64,000 nucleotides of DNA from Caloramator sp. E03 (GTDB taxonomy: Bacteria; Bacillota; Clostridia; Clostridiales; Caloramatoraceae). Every line of letters starts with the position of its first letter. Position 1 is the stretch's first letter. Shown here piece after piece: positions 45,213 through 54,123 of the stretch. Position numbers and translations under genes: made by a program. The notes under the pieces were generated by a model, which was not told the origin of the DNA, ran no database searches, and was given only the letters and a program-made list of their open reading frames with translations. The stretch spans positions 1,303,069 to 1,367,068 of the forward strand of contig NZ_CP040093.1 of the NCBI RefSeq assembly GCF_006016075.1. The letters are read 5' to 3'.

Positions 45213-46979
45213 ATGGATATGCGCTGGAGCCTTAATGAGCTCTATACATCTTATGATTCTGATGAATTTCAAAAGGATTTAAAACGCTGTGATGAAGAAA
45301 TCGAAAAAATTATAAAATGGGCACAAGTGAAATTAACTGATAAAAATCCTGCTCAAACTATAGAAGAGTACATAAAAATGTCACAGGAATTTGGTCATAT
45401 ATTTTCAAGGCTTTATAATTACCTTTCACTTATTCTAAGCGTTGACGTTAACGATAATAAAGCATTAAACTATCTTGAAAAGCTTGAAGATAAATCAACT
45501 AAACTTACAAAGCCTCAAGTTGAGTTTCAAAGATGGCTTAAGGGTATAGATAATATAGCAGATATAATTTCATCGTCACCTATTCTTAAAGAACATGAAT
45601 TTTTTATTAGAGAAAACCAGGAAAAATCACAGTATCTTTTAAGTACACAAGAAGAAATAATAATATCAAAGATGAAAACAACAGGCTCTATGGCATGGGC
45701 TAAACTTCAGGAAAATTTAATTTCAAATCATACTGTTGAAATTACAATAGATGGCACTGAAAAGTCTCTGCCCCTTCCTGTTGTAAGAAACATGGCAAAT
45801 GAAAAGGATGCCTCTTTAAGAAAAAATGCATATCAAGCAGAATTAAAATCCTACGAAAAAATAGCAAAATCCTCAGCAGCCTGCCTTAACGGAATAAAAG
45901 GGGAAGTTATAACACTTTGCAAATTAAGAGGCTATAAATCACCTCTTGATAAGACTTTAGAGGATTCAAGACTTGATAGACAAACTCTTGAGGCTATGCT
46001 TGAGGCTATGAAGGAGAGCCTTCCTTATTTTAGAAAATACTTAAGGAAAAAAGCCGAAATATTAGGTCATAAAAACGGTCTTCCTTTCTATGATTTGTTT
46101 GCACCTGTTGGAAATGCCGATATGAAATTTACCTATGATAAGGCAAGGGAATTTATAGTAAAAAATTTCAAAAGTTTTAGCCCAAAGCTTTCAAATTTTG
46201 TAGATAACGCCTTTGAAAAAAGATGGATAGATGCAGAGCCACGAAAAGGGAAACAAAGTGGCGCCTTTTGTGCAAATCTTCACTGTATAGGGCAGTCGAG
46301 GATTATGACAAACTTTACAGGAAGCTTTAGTGATGTTACAACCCTTGCCCATGAACTTGGCCATGCATATCACGGGCATTGCCTTATAAGCGAAAGCTAT
46401 CTAAACAGTGATTACCCAATGCCCCTTGCAGAAACAGCTTCAATATTTAATGAAACTATTATAACAAATGCAGCACTTAAAGAGGCTTCTAAAGAAGAGG
46501 CAATTTCAATACTCGAAAACAGCCTTCAGGGCTCAACACAGGTTATTGTAGATATTTTAAGCAGATACATATTTGAAACAGAGCTTTTTAAAAGAAGAGA
46601 AGAGAGCTCCCTTTCAGTTGAGGAATTAAAGGAAATAATGCTCGATGCACAAAGACAGACATACAGCGATGGACTTGATGAAAATTATCTTCACCCATAT
46701 ATGTGGGTTTGCAAACCCCATTATTACTACGCAGACTGCAACTTCTACAACTTCCCCTACGCCTTTGGAGAACTCTTTGCAAAGGGACTTTATGCTGAAT
46801 ATGTAAAGAGAGGTAAAAGCTTTGTAGAAGAATATGATAATCTTCTTAAAGTTACAGGCAAAATGAAGGTTAGAGATGTTGCTCTGATTATGGGAATAGA
46901 CATTCACTCAATAGATTTTTGGAGAAGCTCCCTTAACGTTATAAAAGAGGATATAGAAAAGTTTATAAGTCTTGTATAA
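45213..46979 (+). CDS. M3-family oligoendopeptidase (PepF type)
   Basis: A 588-residue zinc metallopeptidase that cleaves short cytoplasmic peptides. The N-terminal oligopeptidase_F domain is followed by the M3 catalytic domain with zinc motif TTLAHELGHAYHGH (about residue 375) and the downstream Glu in LAETASIFNETI. The C-terminal DGLDENYLHPYMWVCKPHYY and NFPYAFGELFAKGLYAEY are standard. ATG at 45213 follows AAGGGGGTTATATA. There is no signal peptide, so it acts in the cytoplasm. Divergent from cotS; convergent with the symporter gene and sharing its terminator. Confidence 0.94.
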   Translation: MDMRWSLNELYTSYDSDEFQKDLKRCDEEIEKIIKWAQVKLTDKNPAQTIEEYIKMSQEFGHIFSRLYNYLSLILSVDVNDNKALNYLEKLEDKSTKLTKPQVEFQRWLKGIDNIADIISSSPILKEHEFFIRENQEKSQYLLSTQEEIIISKMKTTGSMAWAKLQENLISNHTVEITIDGTEKSLPLPVVRNMANEKDASLRKNAYQAELKSYEKIAKSSAACLNGIKGEVITLCKLRGYKSPLDKTLEDSRLDRQTLEAMLEAMKESLPYFRKYLRKKAEILGHKNGLPFYDLFAPVGNADMKFTYDKAREFIVKNFKSFSPKLSNFVDNAFEKRWIDAEPRKGKQSGAFCANLHCIGQSRIMTNFTGSFSDVTTLAHELGHAYHGHCLISESYLNSDYPMPLAETASIFNETIITNAALKEASKEEAISILENSLQGSTQVIVDILSRYIFETELFKRREESSLSVEELKEIMLDAQRQTYSDGLDENYLHPYMWVCKPHYYYADCNFYNFPYAFGELFAKGLYAEYVKRGKSFVEEYDNLLKVTGKMKVRDVALIMGIDIHSIDFWRSSLNVIKEDIEKFISLV

Positions 46980-47170
46980 TTTGAGAATAGTGAAAAATAA
47001 AAAATACAGTTCTTTTCTTTTAAAGCTGTATTTGTCTACAAACTTGAATATTCTTAAATATCTATGTTTAAAAATATTTTCATACTTGAAAAAGATTTTA
47101 TATCGTAAGATTTCTCAGGATAATAAAAAACTTATTTTTAATTTGAACCTATAGGGCACTCATTAAAAAA

Positions 47171-47218
47171 TTAAGAAAACTCAGAATGCAAAATTTTAAG
47201 CAGACTGAGTTTTCTTAA
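47171..47218. terminator. Bidirectional terminator between pepF and the symporter gene
   Basis: 14-bp perfect arms TTAAGAAAACTCAG (47171-47184) and CTGAGTTTTCTTAA (47205-47218); A/T-rich flanks on both sides. Confidence 0.75.
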
Positions 47219-47223
47219 TCTGT

Positions 47224-48543
47224 TTAAACTGTATTCAATTCGAGTTCGTCAATATCCTTGTTAAAGGCTTCTCTGTCAAATTGATTTTCAGAATTAGCTA
47301 CAATAAGTGCTGTAACTGATGCTCCAGTTACATTGGTTGCTGTTCTTATCATATCGATTATTACATCTATACCAAGAAGCATCGCTAGACCTTCAATTGG
47401 AAGTCCAAGTACCGAAAGCACAACTGTTGTTGCAATTGATGCTGTTCCTGGAACACCTGCAATTCCAATTGATGCAAAAGTAGTTGTTGCAATCAATAAC
47501 AAATAATCATTTATATTAAGAGGAATATTAAATACATTTGCAACAAATATGGCTGCAATTGCAGGATACAGACCTCCGCAGGCATTCATGCCAATAGTTG
47601 CTCCAATTGGGGCAGCAAAACTTGCTATTTGTTCAGAGATTTTTGTTCTCCCAGTTAATGATTTTATAGTTATAGGAAGAGTTCCATAGCTGCTTTGAGT
47701 TGTAAATGCCACAAGCTGTGCTGGATATATACTTTTAAAAAAACGTAAAGGATTAATTTTAACAACAAATGCAACAAGTCCTCCGTGAACTATAACTATT
47801 TGTAATAAACATGCCAAATATACTGCAATTATAAACTTCCCAAGCGGAATCAATGTTGATAGTCCATAGGCTGCTGAAATAGAAGCCATAAGGCTGAATA
47901 CTCCATATGGGGCAAGCTTAATAATAATTTTTGTAATTCTAAACATTATTTTAGCAAAGGCATTAATAAAATCTTTTACTGGCTTTACATAAATTGGGTT
48001 TTTGTCTTCTTCAATAATTATTGCAATTGAAATAATTATTGAGAAAATAATCACAGGTATTGTCTTACCATCAGCCATTGCAGCTATAGGATTTGATGGA
48101 ATCATGTCAGTTAATACCTTTGAAAATGTTGGTATTTCTCTTGCTTTAAACGATGAATCTTGTACAAACTTTAATCCTGTACCTAAATTAAAGGGCAGAG
48201 CAACTAAAATTCCAATTGCTGTAGCTATCGCTGTGGTAAACAAAAGAAGCATAATTGTCTTTAATCCTATTTTTTTTATTTGATTTGTAGAGTTTAATGA
48301 TGTAATGCTTGAAATTATAGATGTAATTATTAAAGGTATTACAATCATTTTAATCAAACCTACAAATATTTTTCCAACAGGCTCAATGATCAAAGCATTT
48401 TTTTTAAAAAATGCCCCAATGACTATACCTAAAAACATTGCTATTAAAACTCTTATGCCAAAGCTGATTTTCTTAGTCTTTAGAAAATAAAGAAAGAATA
48501 ATATTATTATCGAAAATACTAAACTAATATATGATGAACTCAT
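47224..48543 (-). CDS. Dicarboxylate/amino acid:cation symporter (DAACS, GltP/SdcF-like)
   Basis: A 439-residue secondary transporter with eight TM helices plus two re-entrant loops. Diagnostic sequence includes FTTQSSYGTLPITIKSL (HP1, Ser-rich), IGATIGMNACGGLYPAIAAI (TM7), and VPGTASIATTVVLSVLGLPIEGLAMLLGIDVIIDMIRTATNVTG (HP2-TM8). The Arg near IDMIRTATN suggests acidic substrates such as glutamate/aspartate or C4-dicarboxylates, but a neutral amino acid cannot be excluded. ATG at 48543 follows AAGGAGGTTTAAA. Upstream is a T-box leader, so expression responds to uncharged tRNA; this argues for an amino-acid substrate. Confidence 0.92.
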   Translation of the reverse strand: MSSSYISLVFSIIILFFLYFLKTKKISFGIRVLIAMFLGIVIGAFFKKNALIIEPVGKIFVGLIKMIVIPLIITSIISSITSLNSTNQIKKIGLKTIMLLLFTTAIATAIGILVALPFNLGTGLKFVQDSSFKAREIPTFSKVLTDMIPSNPIAAMADGKTIPVIIFSIIISIAIIIEEDKNPIYVKPVKDFINAFAKIMFRITKIIIKLAPYGVFSLMASISAAYGLSTLIPLGKFIIAVYLACLLQIVIVHGGLVAFVVKINPLRFFKSIYPAQLVAFTTQSSYGTLPITIKSLTGRTKISEQIASFAAPIGATIGMNACGGLYPAIAAIFVANVFNIPLNINDYLLLIATTTFASIGIAGVPGTASIATTVVLSVLGLPIEGLAMLLGIDVIIDMIRTATNVTGASVTALIVANSENQFDREAFNKDIDELELNTV

Positions 48544-48602
48544 TTTAAACCTCCTTAAATTAATTCACTTTTCTACATAAGACATAGCGCGCATTTGTCT
48601 AT

Positions 48603-48866
48603 GCAAAACAAAAACCTTCTACCCCTTTGTACAGAGGCAGAAGGTTACTTCCGCGGTTCCACTCTGATTAGGCATAAAATGCCCATCTCATATCAGGTAC
48701 AATCATACCTTACCTCTGTAACGTGAGGATACGTAACAGCCTACTTAAATTCGGCCTAACACTCAAAGGGGCACTTGGGCCATAATCCTTCATAAAGCTC
48801 TCTCAGCCAATGGAGCTTCTCTCTGTCTGATTCATATAGCCTACTTTTCCTTATCATTGTGTTTAA
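48603..48866 (-). ncRNA. T-box riboswitch controlling the symporter gene
   Basis: A leader of about 260 nt on the minus strand. The T-box antiterminator core AGAGTGGAACCGCGG is at 48665-48651, followed by a terminator with AACCTTCT/AGAAGGTT arms (48613-48646) and TTTTTGTTTTG. Upstream lie Stem I/Stem III-like elements, including GGCCGAATTTAAGTAGGCT. T-boxes sense uncharged tRNA and allow read-through when it is scarce. I could not assign the specifier codon with confidence. Confidence 0.88.
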
Positions 48867-49069
48867 TTCTTTTTATTTGACAGGGTTAATATAGCACATA
48901 TTTATGAAGATCTTATGAAGAAATAAATATAATTTATTAAAAAGAATTTTATTTCCTATAAATATAAGAATTCAAATAACCTCAATGGAAGGATTTTATC
49001 CTTCCTTTTTCACATTATTCTTTGATAATCCATATTATGTAGTGTAATTAATTTTAGGAAAGGTTTTTT

Positions 49070-50194
49070 ATGAATATAGGGATAGACGCAAGAGCTGCAA
49101 GGTGGTACAGGGGAACAGGAATAGGAACCTATACCTATCAGCTTATATACAACATAAACCTTATGGATAAGATAAACCGCTATCTTCTTTTTTTACCCGA
49201 TGAGAACGTTTCTGATTTAAACCCTGGGGATAACATAGACATAAAGCTTATATCAGAGGATAGAAAAGAAAACTTTTGGGAAGAAATAGACATCCCAAAC
49301 ATTTTAACAGACACAGGAATAGATGTTTACCATGTGCCTCAAAATGGAATAGGACTTCCAATTATAAAAAGCTGTCCCTTCGTAATTACCCTTCACGATG
49401 TTATACCTTATAGGATGCCTGAAACCGTTGGCCCTCAATATTATGAGATTTATATGAGAGAAATACCAAAAATCATTCCTCTTTGCGATGCTATAATAAC
49501 CGTATCAGAATATTCGAGGGAGGATATTGCAAAAGCTTTATCCTATCCCAAAGAAAAGATATTTGTAACCCATCTTGCTGCAGAGGATATATACTATCCA
49601 AGAAACAAAAAACTTTGCAAAGATTATATAAAAGAAAAATATGGAATTGAGGATAAGTTTATACTTTATGTTGGAGGATTCAGTCCAAGGAAAAACATTA
49701 AAGGTCTGATACAAGCTTTTAGCATAATAAAGCCTAAATTAGATGAAAAAATTAAGCTTGTAATACTTGGCAAAAAGGGCCGTTCCTACTACGACTATAG
49801 AGATTTAGCCTACTCTTTAGGCCTTAAGGAAGATGTTATTTTTACAGGATATGTACCTGTAGAGGATCTACCTTATTTTTATAATGCCGCCTATATTTTC
49901 TGCTACCCTTCCTTCTATGAAGGTTTTGGCCTTCCTCCCCTTGAAGCTATGGCCTGCGGCATACCAACTATTGCATCAAATGTTACATCAATACCTGAAG
50001 TGTTACAGGAGGACGCCCTATATATAAACCCAAAGGATGCTAAGGATATAGCTGAAAAAATTTTAATGCTTATTAACGATAACACCCTTTATACCCAGCT
50101 TACCCTTAAAGCTCTTAAAAGGAGCTCTATGTTTTCATGGAAGAAAACTGCAGTTGAAACAATTGAAGTACTTTATAAGACTGCAAAAATTTAG
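49070..50194 (+). CDS. Glycosyltransferase family 4, coat-cluster copy 1
   Basis: A 374-residue GT-B retaining glycosyltransferase. The N-terminus IGIDARAARWYRGTGIGTYT is the acceptor side; YHVPQNGIGLP and ITLHDVIPYRMPETVG are shared with the paralogue at 56132. The C-terminal donor site has ILYVGGFSPRKNIKGLI and the EX7E motif in PSFYEGFGLPPLEAMACG. Spore-coat clusters often pair such enzymes with CotS proteins (in Bacillus, cotSA next to cotS). ATG at 49070 follows TTAGGAAAGG. Likely decorates a coat or crust polysaccharide (inference). Confidence 0.9.
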   Translation: MNIGIDARAARWYRGTGIGTYTYQLIYNINLMDKINRYLLFLPDENVSDLNPGDNIDIKLISEDRKENFWEEIDIPNILTDTGIDVYHVPQNGIGLPIIKSCPFVITLHDVIPYRMPETVGPQYYEIYMREIPKIIPLCDAIITVSEYSREDIAKALSYPKEKIFVTHLAAEDIYYPRNKKLCKDYIKEKYGIEDKFILYVGGFSPRKNIKGLIQAFSIIKPKLDEKIKLVILGKKGRSYYDYRDLAYSLGLKEDVIFTGYVPVEDLPYFYNAAYIFCYPSFYEGFGLPPLEAMACGIPTIASNVTSIPEVLQEDALYINPKDAKDIAEKILMLINDNTLYTQLTLKALKRSSMFSWKKTAVETIEVLYKTAKI

Positions 50195-50208
50195 ATCAAA
50201 TATAATAT

Positions 50209-50260
50209 AATAAGTAACCGTCCTTTTTCGTCTTTTCATTTTAGGGGACGGTTACTTATT
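50209..50260. repeat. Minimal inverted pair of the dispersed terminal motif
   Basis: AATAAGTAACCGTCC (50209-50223) and GGACGGTTACTTATT (50246-50260), a perfect 15-bp inverted repeat with a 22-nt T-rich spacer. It lies 14 nt after the glycosyltransferase stop and could act as a terminator. In the longer elements the arms face the other way (GGGACGG outward), so this is the reverse arrangement. Confidence 0.9.
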
Positions 50261-50349
50261 ATGTGTAATATGTATTATCTTAAATATAATAGGCTTGTCC
50301 TAATTTAGCCTAAAAAATTATTCATGGTATATAAAGGATATATGTTTTA

Positions 50350-51075
50350 TTAGATTATATTATTCCTCTCCAAAAGTTCTTTATTGTTTACAACGCTCTC
50401 AAAGGGAGCGTCCTCTATAATAGTGTGCTCCTTTGAAAAAACTATTGCTCTTTTAAAAAGTCCCTTTACATAGTCAAAATCATGGGTTGCACATATTATA
50501 GTTTTTCCGCTTTCACTAAGTCTTAATAAAAGCTCCCCTAAAAATTTCTTATTCTTTGGGTCAAGCCCGTTCATAGGCTCATCGAGGAGTATTACCTGAG
50601 GGTTTACAGATAAAACTGCAGCTAAAGCAGTTTTTTTCATCTCCCCTCCGCTAAGGTTATAGGGAGCTCTGTCCCTTAAATCCCATATACCAAGAAGATT
50701 TAAGCAGTCAAAAACCCTTTTTTGCACCTCATCCTTTGAAAATCCCATCTGATACGGCCCAAAGGAGACCTCATCGTAAACCGTAGGGCAAAAAAGCTGA
50801 AGCTGAGGGTTTTGAAATAAAAATCCTATATTCTTATGAAAGGTTTTTGAAAATACTCCATCCTGCATTCTCTTTTCATCGATTAAAGTGCCATTAAAAA
50901 AGAACTGTCCCTCACTTTTAAATATTATTCCGCTAAGGAGCTTTAAGAGGGTAGACTTGCCGCAGCCATTAGGCCCAATTAATGCAACAGATTCTCCCTT
51001 TTCTATTTTTAAATTTATATTTTTTAGTGCAGTTACATCTTTATAGCTAAAACATATATTTTTAAGCTCTATCAT
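50350..51075 (-). CDS. cbiO: ECF transporter ATPase (CbiO-like)
   Basis: A 241-residue ATP-binding subunit of the energy-coupling factor importer for cobalt or nickel. Walker A GPNGCGKSTLLKL (about 36-48), Q-loop in FLFQNPQLQLF, signature NLSGGEMKKTALA (about 140-152), Walker B VILLDEPMNGLDPKNKK, and H-loop ATHDFDYV are all present. ATG at 51075 follows GGAGGTCTAA. It is the last gene of cbiM-cbiQ-cbiO, 24 nt after cbiQ. Confidence 0.93.
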   Translation of the reverse strand: MIELKNICFSYKDVTALKNINLKIEKGESVALIGPNGCGKSTLLKLLSGIIFKSEGQFFFNGTLIDEKRMQDGVFSKTFHKNIGFLFQNPQLQLFCPTVYDEVSFGPYQMGFSKDEVQKRVFDCLNLLGIWDLRDRAPYNLSGGEMKKTALAAVLSVNPQVILLDEPMNGLDPKNKKFLGELLLRLSESGKTIICATHDFDYVKGLFKRAIVFSKEHTIIEDAPFESVVNNKELLERNNII

Positions 51076-51099
51076 TTAGACCTCCAAAGAAAACTATTT

Positions 51100-51885
51100 T
51101 TAAAAGAAAAAATAAGCGGATATCAAAAATATTATAACTAATATAAAAATAAAATCATATATATTAAGTTTAAGATTTATTTCCCTTTTGTATTCCCCTG
51201 TAAATCCTCTTAACTCCATAGCACTGTACATTTCATCAGACATAAGCTTTGATTGTATAAAAACATTTCCAATTATATTAGATAGTGAAGAATATTTTTT
51301 ATCTAACTTTCCAACAGTCCTGATTTTTAGTGCATAAAGCATATTTAGTGCCAAATCGCCAAGTATATATATATAAATTATTGCAATATCCAATATGAAA
51401 ATAAAAATATCAGGAACATAGATAAGCTTCAGGGAATTAGTTATATCCTTCCACTTTGTAGTAATGCTAAAAATATTTACTATAACAATATCTCCAAAAA
51501 CCTTTACAGGAATAATTAAGCTGTTAAAACTTTTATAGATAAATATCGATGGAAAAATCATTAAAAAAGAAAAGGCAAAAGCGGCAAAGCTAAAGTAAAG
51601 AACTTTGCCGCTGCTATTTTTAAGAAGCAGTGTACAAAATATTAAAAGCAAATCTAAAGATAATAGGAAAAATATATTTTTTGATAATGAAATAAAAATT
51701 ATCAATACAAAAACCGAAAGGAGCTTTAAAGCAGGATTAATACTATATAAAAATCCATGTCTTTCTATAAAATCCTGCCTTCTTATATTAGACGCTACAC
51801 TCAAAAGTGCTTTAACAGTCTTATCTGTAAATGTATCTTTATCTTCCTTTGGGGTAAAATCATCCTCTTTAAAAAGCCAATCCAT
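51100..51885 (-). CDS. cbiQ: ECF transporter transmembrane component (CbiQ-like)
   Basis: A 261-residue T component with about five hydrophobic segments. It links the metal-binding CbiM to the ATPase through helices with Ala-Arg-Gly-type coupling motifs; ELRGFTGEYKREINLK near residue 220 is such a cytoplasmic motif, and MLYALKIRTVGKLDKKYSSL the other. The N-terminal 40 residues are hydrophilic. ATG at 51885 follows AGGAGGATTT. The gap to cbiM is 8 nt, so the genes are translationally linked. Confidence 0.9.
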   Translation of the reverse strand: MDWLFKEDDFTPKEDKDTFTDKTVKALLSVASNIRRQDFIERHGFLYSINPALKLLSVFVLIIFISLSKNIFFLLSLDLLLIFCTLLLKNSSGKVLYFSFAAFAFSFLMIFPSIFIYKSFNSLIIPVKVFGDIVIVNIFSITTKWKDITNSLKLIYVPDIFIFILDIAIIYIYILGDLALNMLYALKIRTVGKLDKKYSSLSNIIGNVFIQSKLMSDEMYSAMELRGFTGEYKREINLKLNIYDFIFILVIIFLISAYFFF

Positions 51886-51893
51886 AAATCCTC

Positions 51894-52862
51894 CTATTTT
51901 TCATGTTTTAAATATTTCATATTTATAAGCTTAAATATTAAAAATATAATTGCTATACCTGCTGCTGCTGATATTATATACCCTAAAGTCTCTGAAAGTC
52001 CAGAAACAGTGTAATCTGGCATTAAAGAGTTAAAGCTTATCCCTTTTTCCATTCCCTTTGGAACATATCCTAAAAGGCTTACAACTTCTTCAGTTCCCCA
52101 TTCTCCCCAAGCTGTACCCTGGGCTAAAAGCCCAAGGGGGCAAAGTATAACCATAGCTATAAGGAGTATATATAAAGGCTTATAGGATACACTTCCATCA
52201 TATACTGTATCTGGAGATACCTTTTTAACATAAGCATAAGCAAGTGATGTTACAAGGCCTTCAACAACTCCTGCAACCAAAAGGTGAGGTATCATCATAG
52301 CAGGTATTGAAACTGAAAGAGGATATGGGCAGTATAGAGGAAGTCCTGCTGCATCCTTAAATAAAGCAGGCTGAATGCCAAATTCAACTGCTGCAAAGAA
52401 TGCTGCTAAGTTAAGACCAATATATGCTGCAATAAAGGATGCTATATACTCTCCTTTTTCCTTTTTAAAATATTTCTTTAAAATAGAAAATGTATAATAT
52501 CCACTAAAGGGCATTATAAAGGCCATATTAAAGCAGTTTGCTCCAAAGGCAAGTACTCCTCCGTCTCCAAAGAACAGCGCCTGAACTAAAAGTGATGCAG
52601 TAACTGCAATACATGCACTATAGGGCCCTAAAAGTATTGCAACTAAAACTGCACCTACCGCATGACCTGTTGTCCCTCCAGGAAGGGGAAGATTAAACAT
52701 CATAATCAAAAATGAAAAGGCAGCTCCTATGCCAAGCATTGGTATCTTTTTTCTTGGGATTTCGTCTTTAATCTTTTTTACAGCTCTTCTCCATGCTGGA
52801 ATCATAGCCGCCCCAAAGACAGCACAGGTTGACGGGCTAAGGTAATTATCAGGTATATGCAT
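51894..52862 (-). CDS. cbiM: ECF cobalt/nickel transporter substrate-binding component, CbiM fused to a CbiN-like (PDGLE) domain
   Basis: A 322-residue membrane protein. The mature N-terminus MHIPDNYLSPSTC is diagnostic: in CbiM/NikM the N-terminal Met-His2 motif enters the metal site, with other ligands such as His in PGGTTGHAVGAV. The C-terminal part (about 240-322: LLAQGTAWGEWGTEEVVSLLGYVPKGMEKG, then a final TM) corresponds to the PDGLE/CbiN accessory module, here fused. I chose ATG at 52862, after GGAGGTGTTTTT. Cobalt versus nickel cannot be separated by sequence alone. Its leader holds a twin-hairpin attenuator, described separately. Confidence 0.93.
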   Translation of the reverse strand: MHIPDNYLSPSTCAVFGAAMIPAWRRAVKKIKDEIPRKKIPMLGIGAAFSFLIMMFNLPLPGGTTGHAVGAVLVAILLGPYSACIAVTASLLVQALFFGDGGVLAFGANCFNMAFIMPFSGYYTFSILKKYFKKEKGEYIASFIAAYIGLNLAAFFAAVEFGIQPALFKDAAGLPLYCPYPLSVSIPAMMIPHLLVAGVVEGLVTSLAYAYVKKVSPDTVYDGSVSYKPLYILLIAMVILCPLGLLAQGTAWGEWGTEEVVSLLGYVPKGMEKGISFNSLMPDYTVSGLSETLGYIISAAAGIAIIFLIFKLINMKYLKHEK

Positions 52863-52870
52863 AAAAACAC

Positions 52871-52902
52871 CTCCAAAAAATAAAAAGGCAGCAAAAGCTA
52901 CC
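52871..52902 (-). terminator. Intrinsic terminator in the cbiM leader
   Basis: Minus strand: GGTAGC-TTTT-GCTGCC (52902-52887) followed by TTTTTATTTTTTGGAG. Its 5' arm GGTA is also the 3' arm of the second CC-ACGAA-GG hairpin, so the two structures exclude each other. Confidence 0.85.
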
Positions 52903-52946
52903 TTCGTGGTATAATTCAAATTATTAAGCCTTCGTGGCTTTATTCG
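52887..52946 (-). promoter_or_regulatory. Twin-hairpin attenuator leader of cbiMQO
   Basis: RNA from about 52946. Hairpin 1 AAGCC-ACGAA-GGCUU (52940-52926), 14-nt AU linker, hairpin 2 UACC-ACGAA-GGUA (52911-52899), then the terminator that shares GGUA. Both hairpins have the same five-base loop and the same CC/GG closing pairs. Stabilising hairpin 2 would prevent the terminator. The whole leader is about 85 nt to the cbiM start. I do not recognise it as a standard cobalamin, NiCo or guanidine-II riboswitch. Confidence 0.75.
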
Positions 52947-52952
52947 TATATA

Positions 52953-52981
52953 ATTATATAATAAATTGGTATTATTTTCAA
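52953..52981 (-). promoter_or_regulatory. Promoter of cbiMQO
   Basis: Minus strand: -35 TTGAAA (52981-52976), 17-bp spacer, -10 TATAAT (52958-52953). Predicted start at about 52946, so hairpin 1 begins within about 7 nt of the RNA 5' end. Confidence 0.82.
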
Positions 52982-53101
52982 CCATTTAAAAAGCCATAAT
53001 TATAAGCCCCTATATTATAAATCACCAAATAATGAACTTTGAAGCTTATACAATCAAGTATTGCTATCTATTGATTTAAGTATATATTTAAAAACTACAA
53101 T

Positions 53102-54121
53102 TTAATTACATAAATATGCTCTACTATTTTTTAAAAAATATTCCCTCTCTTCCTTGTATCCAGCTCTTCTAATTAGCTTATCTACAAACTCACTTTCTTC
53201 CCAATTTTTAGTTCTCATATAATAGCTTGATGAAATATCATAAAAATCCTGCGGGAAAAGTAAATATCCATAAAGTACATTAAGTTCTTCACTGCTTATT
53301 TTTCTTTCTGATGTGTATGCATCAATTATATTATAAGCCATTTCAATATTCCATCCATTATGTTTTATAGCTCTTGTAATCATATTACAAATATCATGGC
53401 AAGGAATATCGATTATGCAGTAATCAAAATCAATAAAATATACATTGTTATCGTTTCCTATAATTATATTGTGATGAGCAAGATCATGATGGCAAAGAGT
53501 ATAAATACTTTGGCATAAATTATTATAACATGAGGATTCAAGATGAACTAATGCATCGTTAGCACAGCTTATATAATAATCTGTATACTGAAGATATAAT
53601 ATGTCAAATTCGCTTTTATTAACATGCATTAAAGCTATATCCTTATATTTTTTCATATCTTCTATCCTGCTTTTAAATTTATCAATTATTCTTCCAAGCT
53701 GGTTTCTTACATTATTTTTAAATTCAATTTCAAGTCCTGCATTATGAAACCTTGCAAGTCCTTTAGCTGACATTGAAAGATCTATTGGATTTTCAAAAAC
53801 ACATTCCCTTCCTTCTATTAAATCCAAAACCACATAGATTCCGCCTTCATATTCTACATAAGGCTTTCCATCAGTACTCAACCTGAAATTTATTATATAA
53901 GGGTATTTCTTCCTTACAGCATTTAAGGAATTATATATAAAATTTAGCGTATCTGTATTATACTCAACTTTTTTTAATATCTTAAAACCTTCATTTGTAT
54001 TTAAAATATATATTGATCGTACAGGGGATGCATCTTCAACCAAAAAATCAAACTTATCAAAAAGTTTTGTATCAAGCATGTAATTTGACAGATATGCTTT
54101 GTCCCTATACCTGTACTCCAT
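53102..54121 (-). CDS. CotS-family spore coat protein (kinase-like), copy 2
   Basis: A 339-residue kinase-fold CotS-type protein. The catalytic loop TLCHHDLAHHNIIIGNDN and metal site FIDFDYCIIDIPCHD are intact (about 210-240). The N-terminal lobe shows the family's LNTNEGFKILKKVEYN and LIEGRECVFENPIDL. ATG at 54121 follows GGAGGTGTAGGA, just 2 nt after the preceding gene's stop. It is the last of three tandem CotS-type genes transcribed together. Its probable partners are the two flanking glycosyltransferases (coat glycan assembly, inference). Confidence 0.9.
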   Translation of the reverse strand: MEYRYRDKAYLSNYMLDTKLFDKFDFLVEDASPVRSIYILNTNEGFKILKKVEYNTDTLNFIYNSLNAVRKKYPYIINFRLSTDGKPYVEYEGGIYVVLDLIEGRECVFENPIDLSMSAKGLARFHNAGLEIEFKNNVRNQLGRIIDKFKSRIEDMKKYKDIALMHVNKSEFDILYLQYTDYYISCANDALVHLESSCYNNLCQSIYTLCHHDLAHHNIIIGNDNNVYFIDFDYCIIDIPCHDICNMITRAIKHNGWNIEMAYNIIDAYTSERKISSEELNVLYGYLLFPQDFYDISSSYYMRTKNWEESEFVDKLIRRAGYKEEREYFLKNSRAYLCN

Positions 54122-54123
54122 TC

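Noticed and set aside
48700-48866. A specific tRNA specifier in the T-box Stem I
   Set aside because: Several triplets are possible (for example GAA in CCGAATTT), and I could not fold the leader reliably by eye.
52899-52940. cbiM leader as a guanidine-II (mini-ykkC) riboswitch
   Set aside because: Both have two hairpins with ACG-containing loops, but here the loop is five bases (ACGAA) closed by C-G, not the ACGR tetraloop closed by G-C, and the gene content does not fit.
52862-53101. Cobalamin riboswitch upstream of cbiM
   Set aside because: The leader is about 85 nt and lacks the long B12-box architecture.
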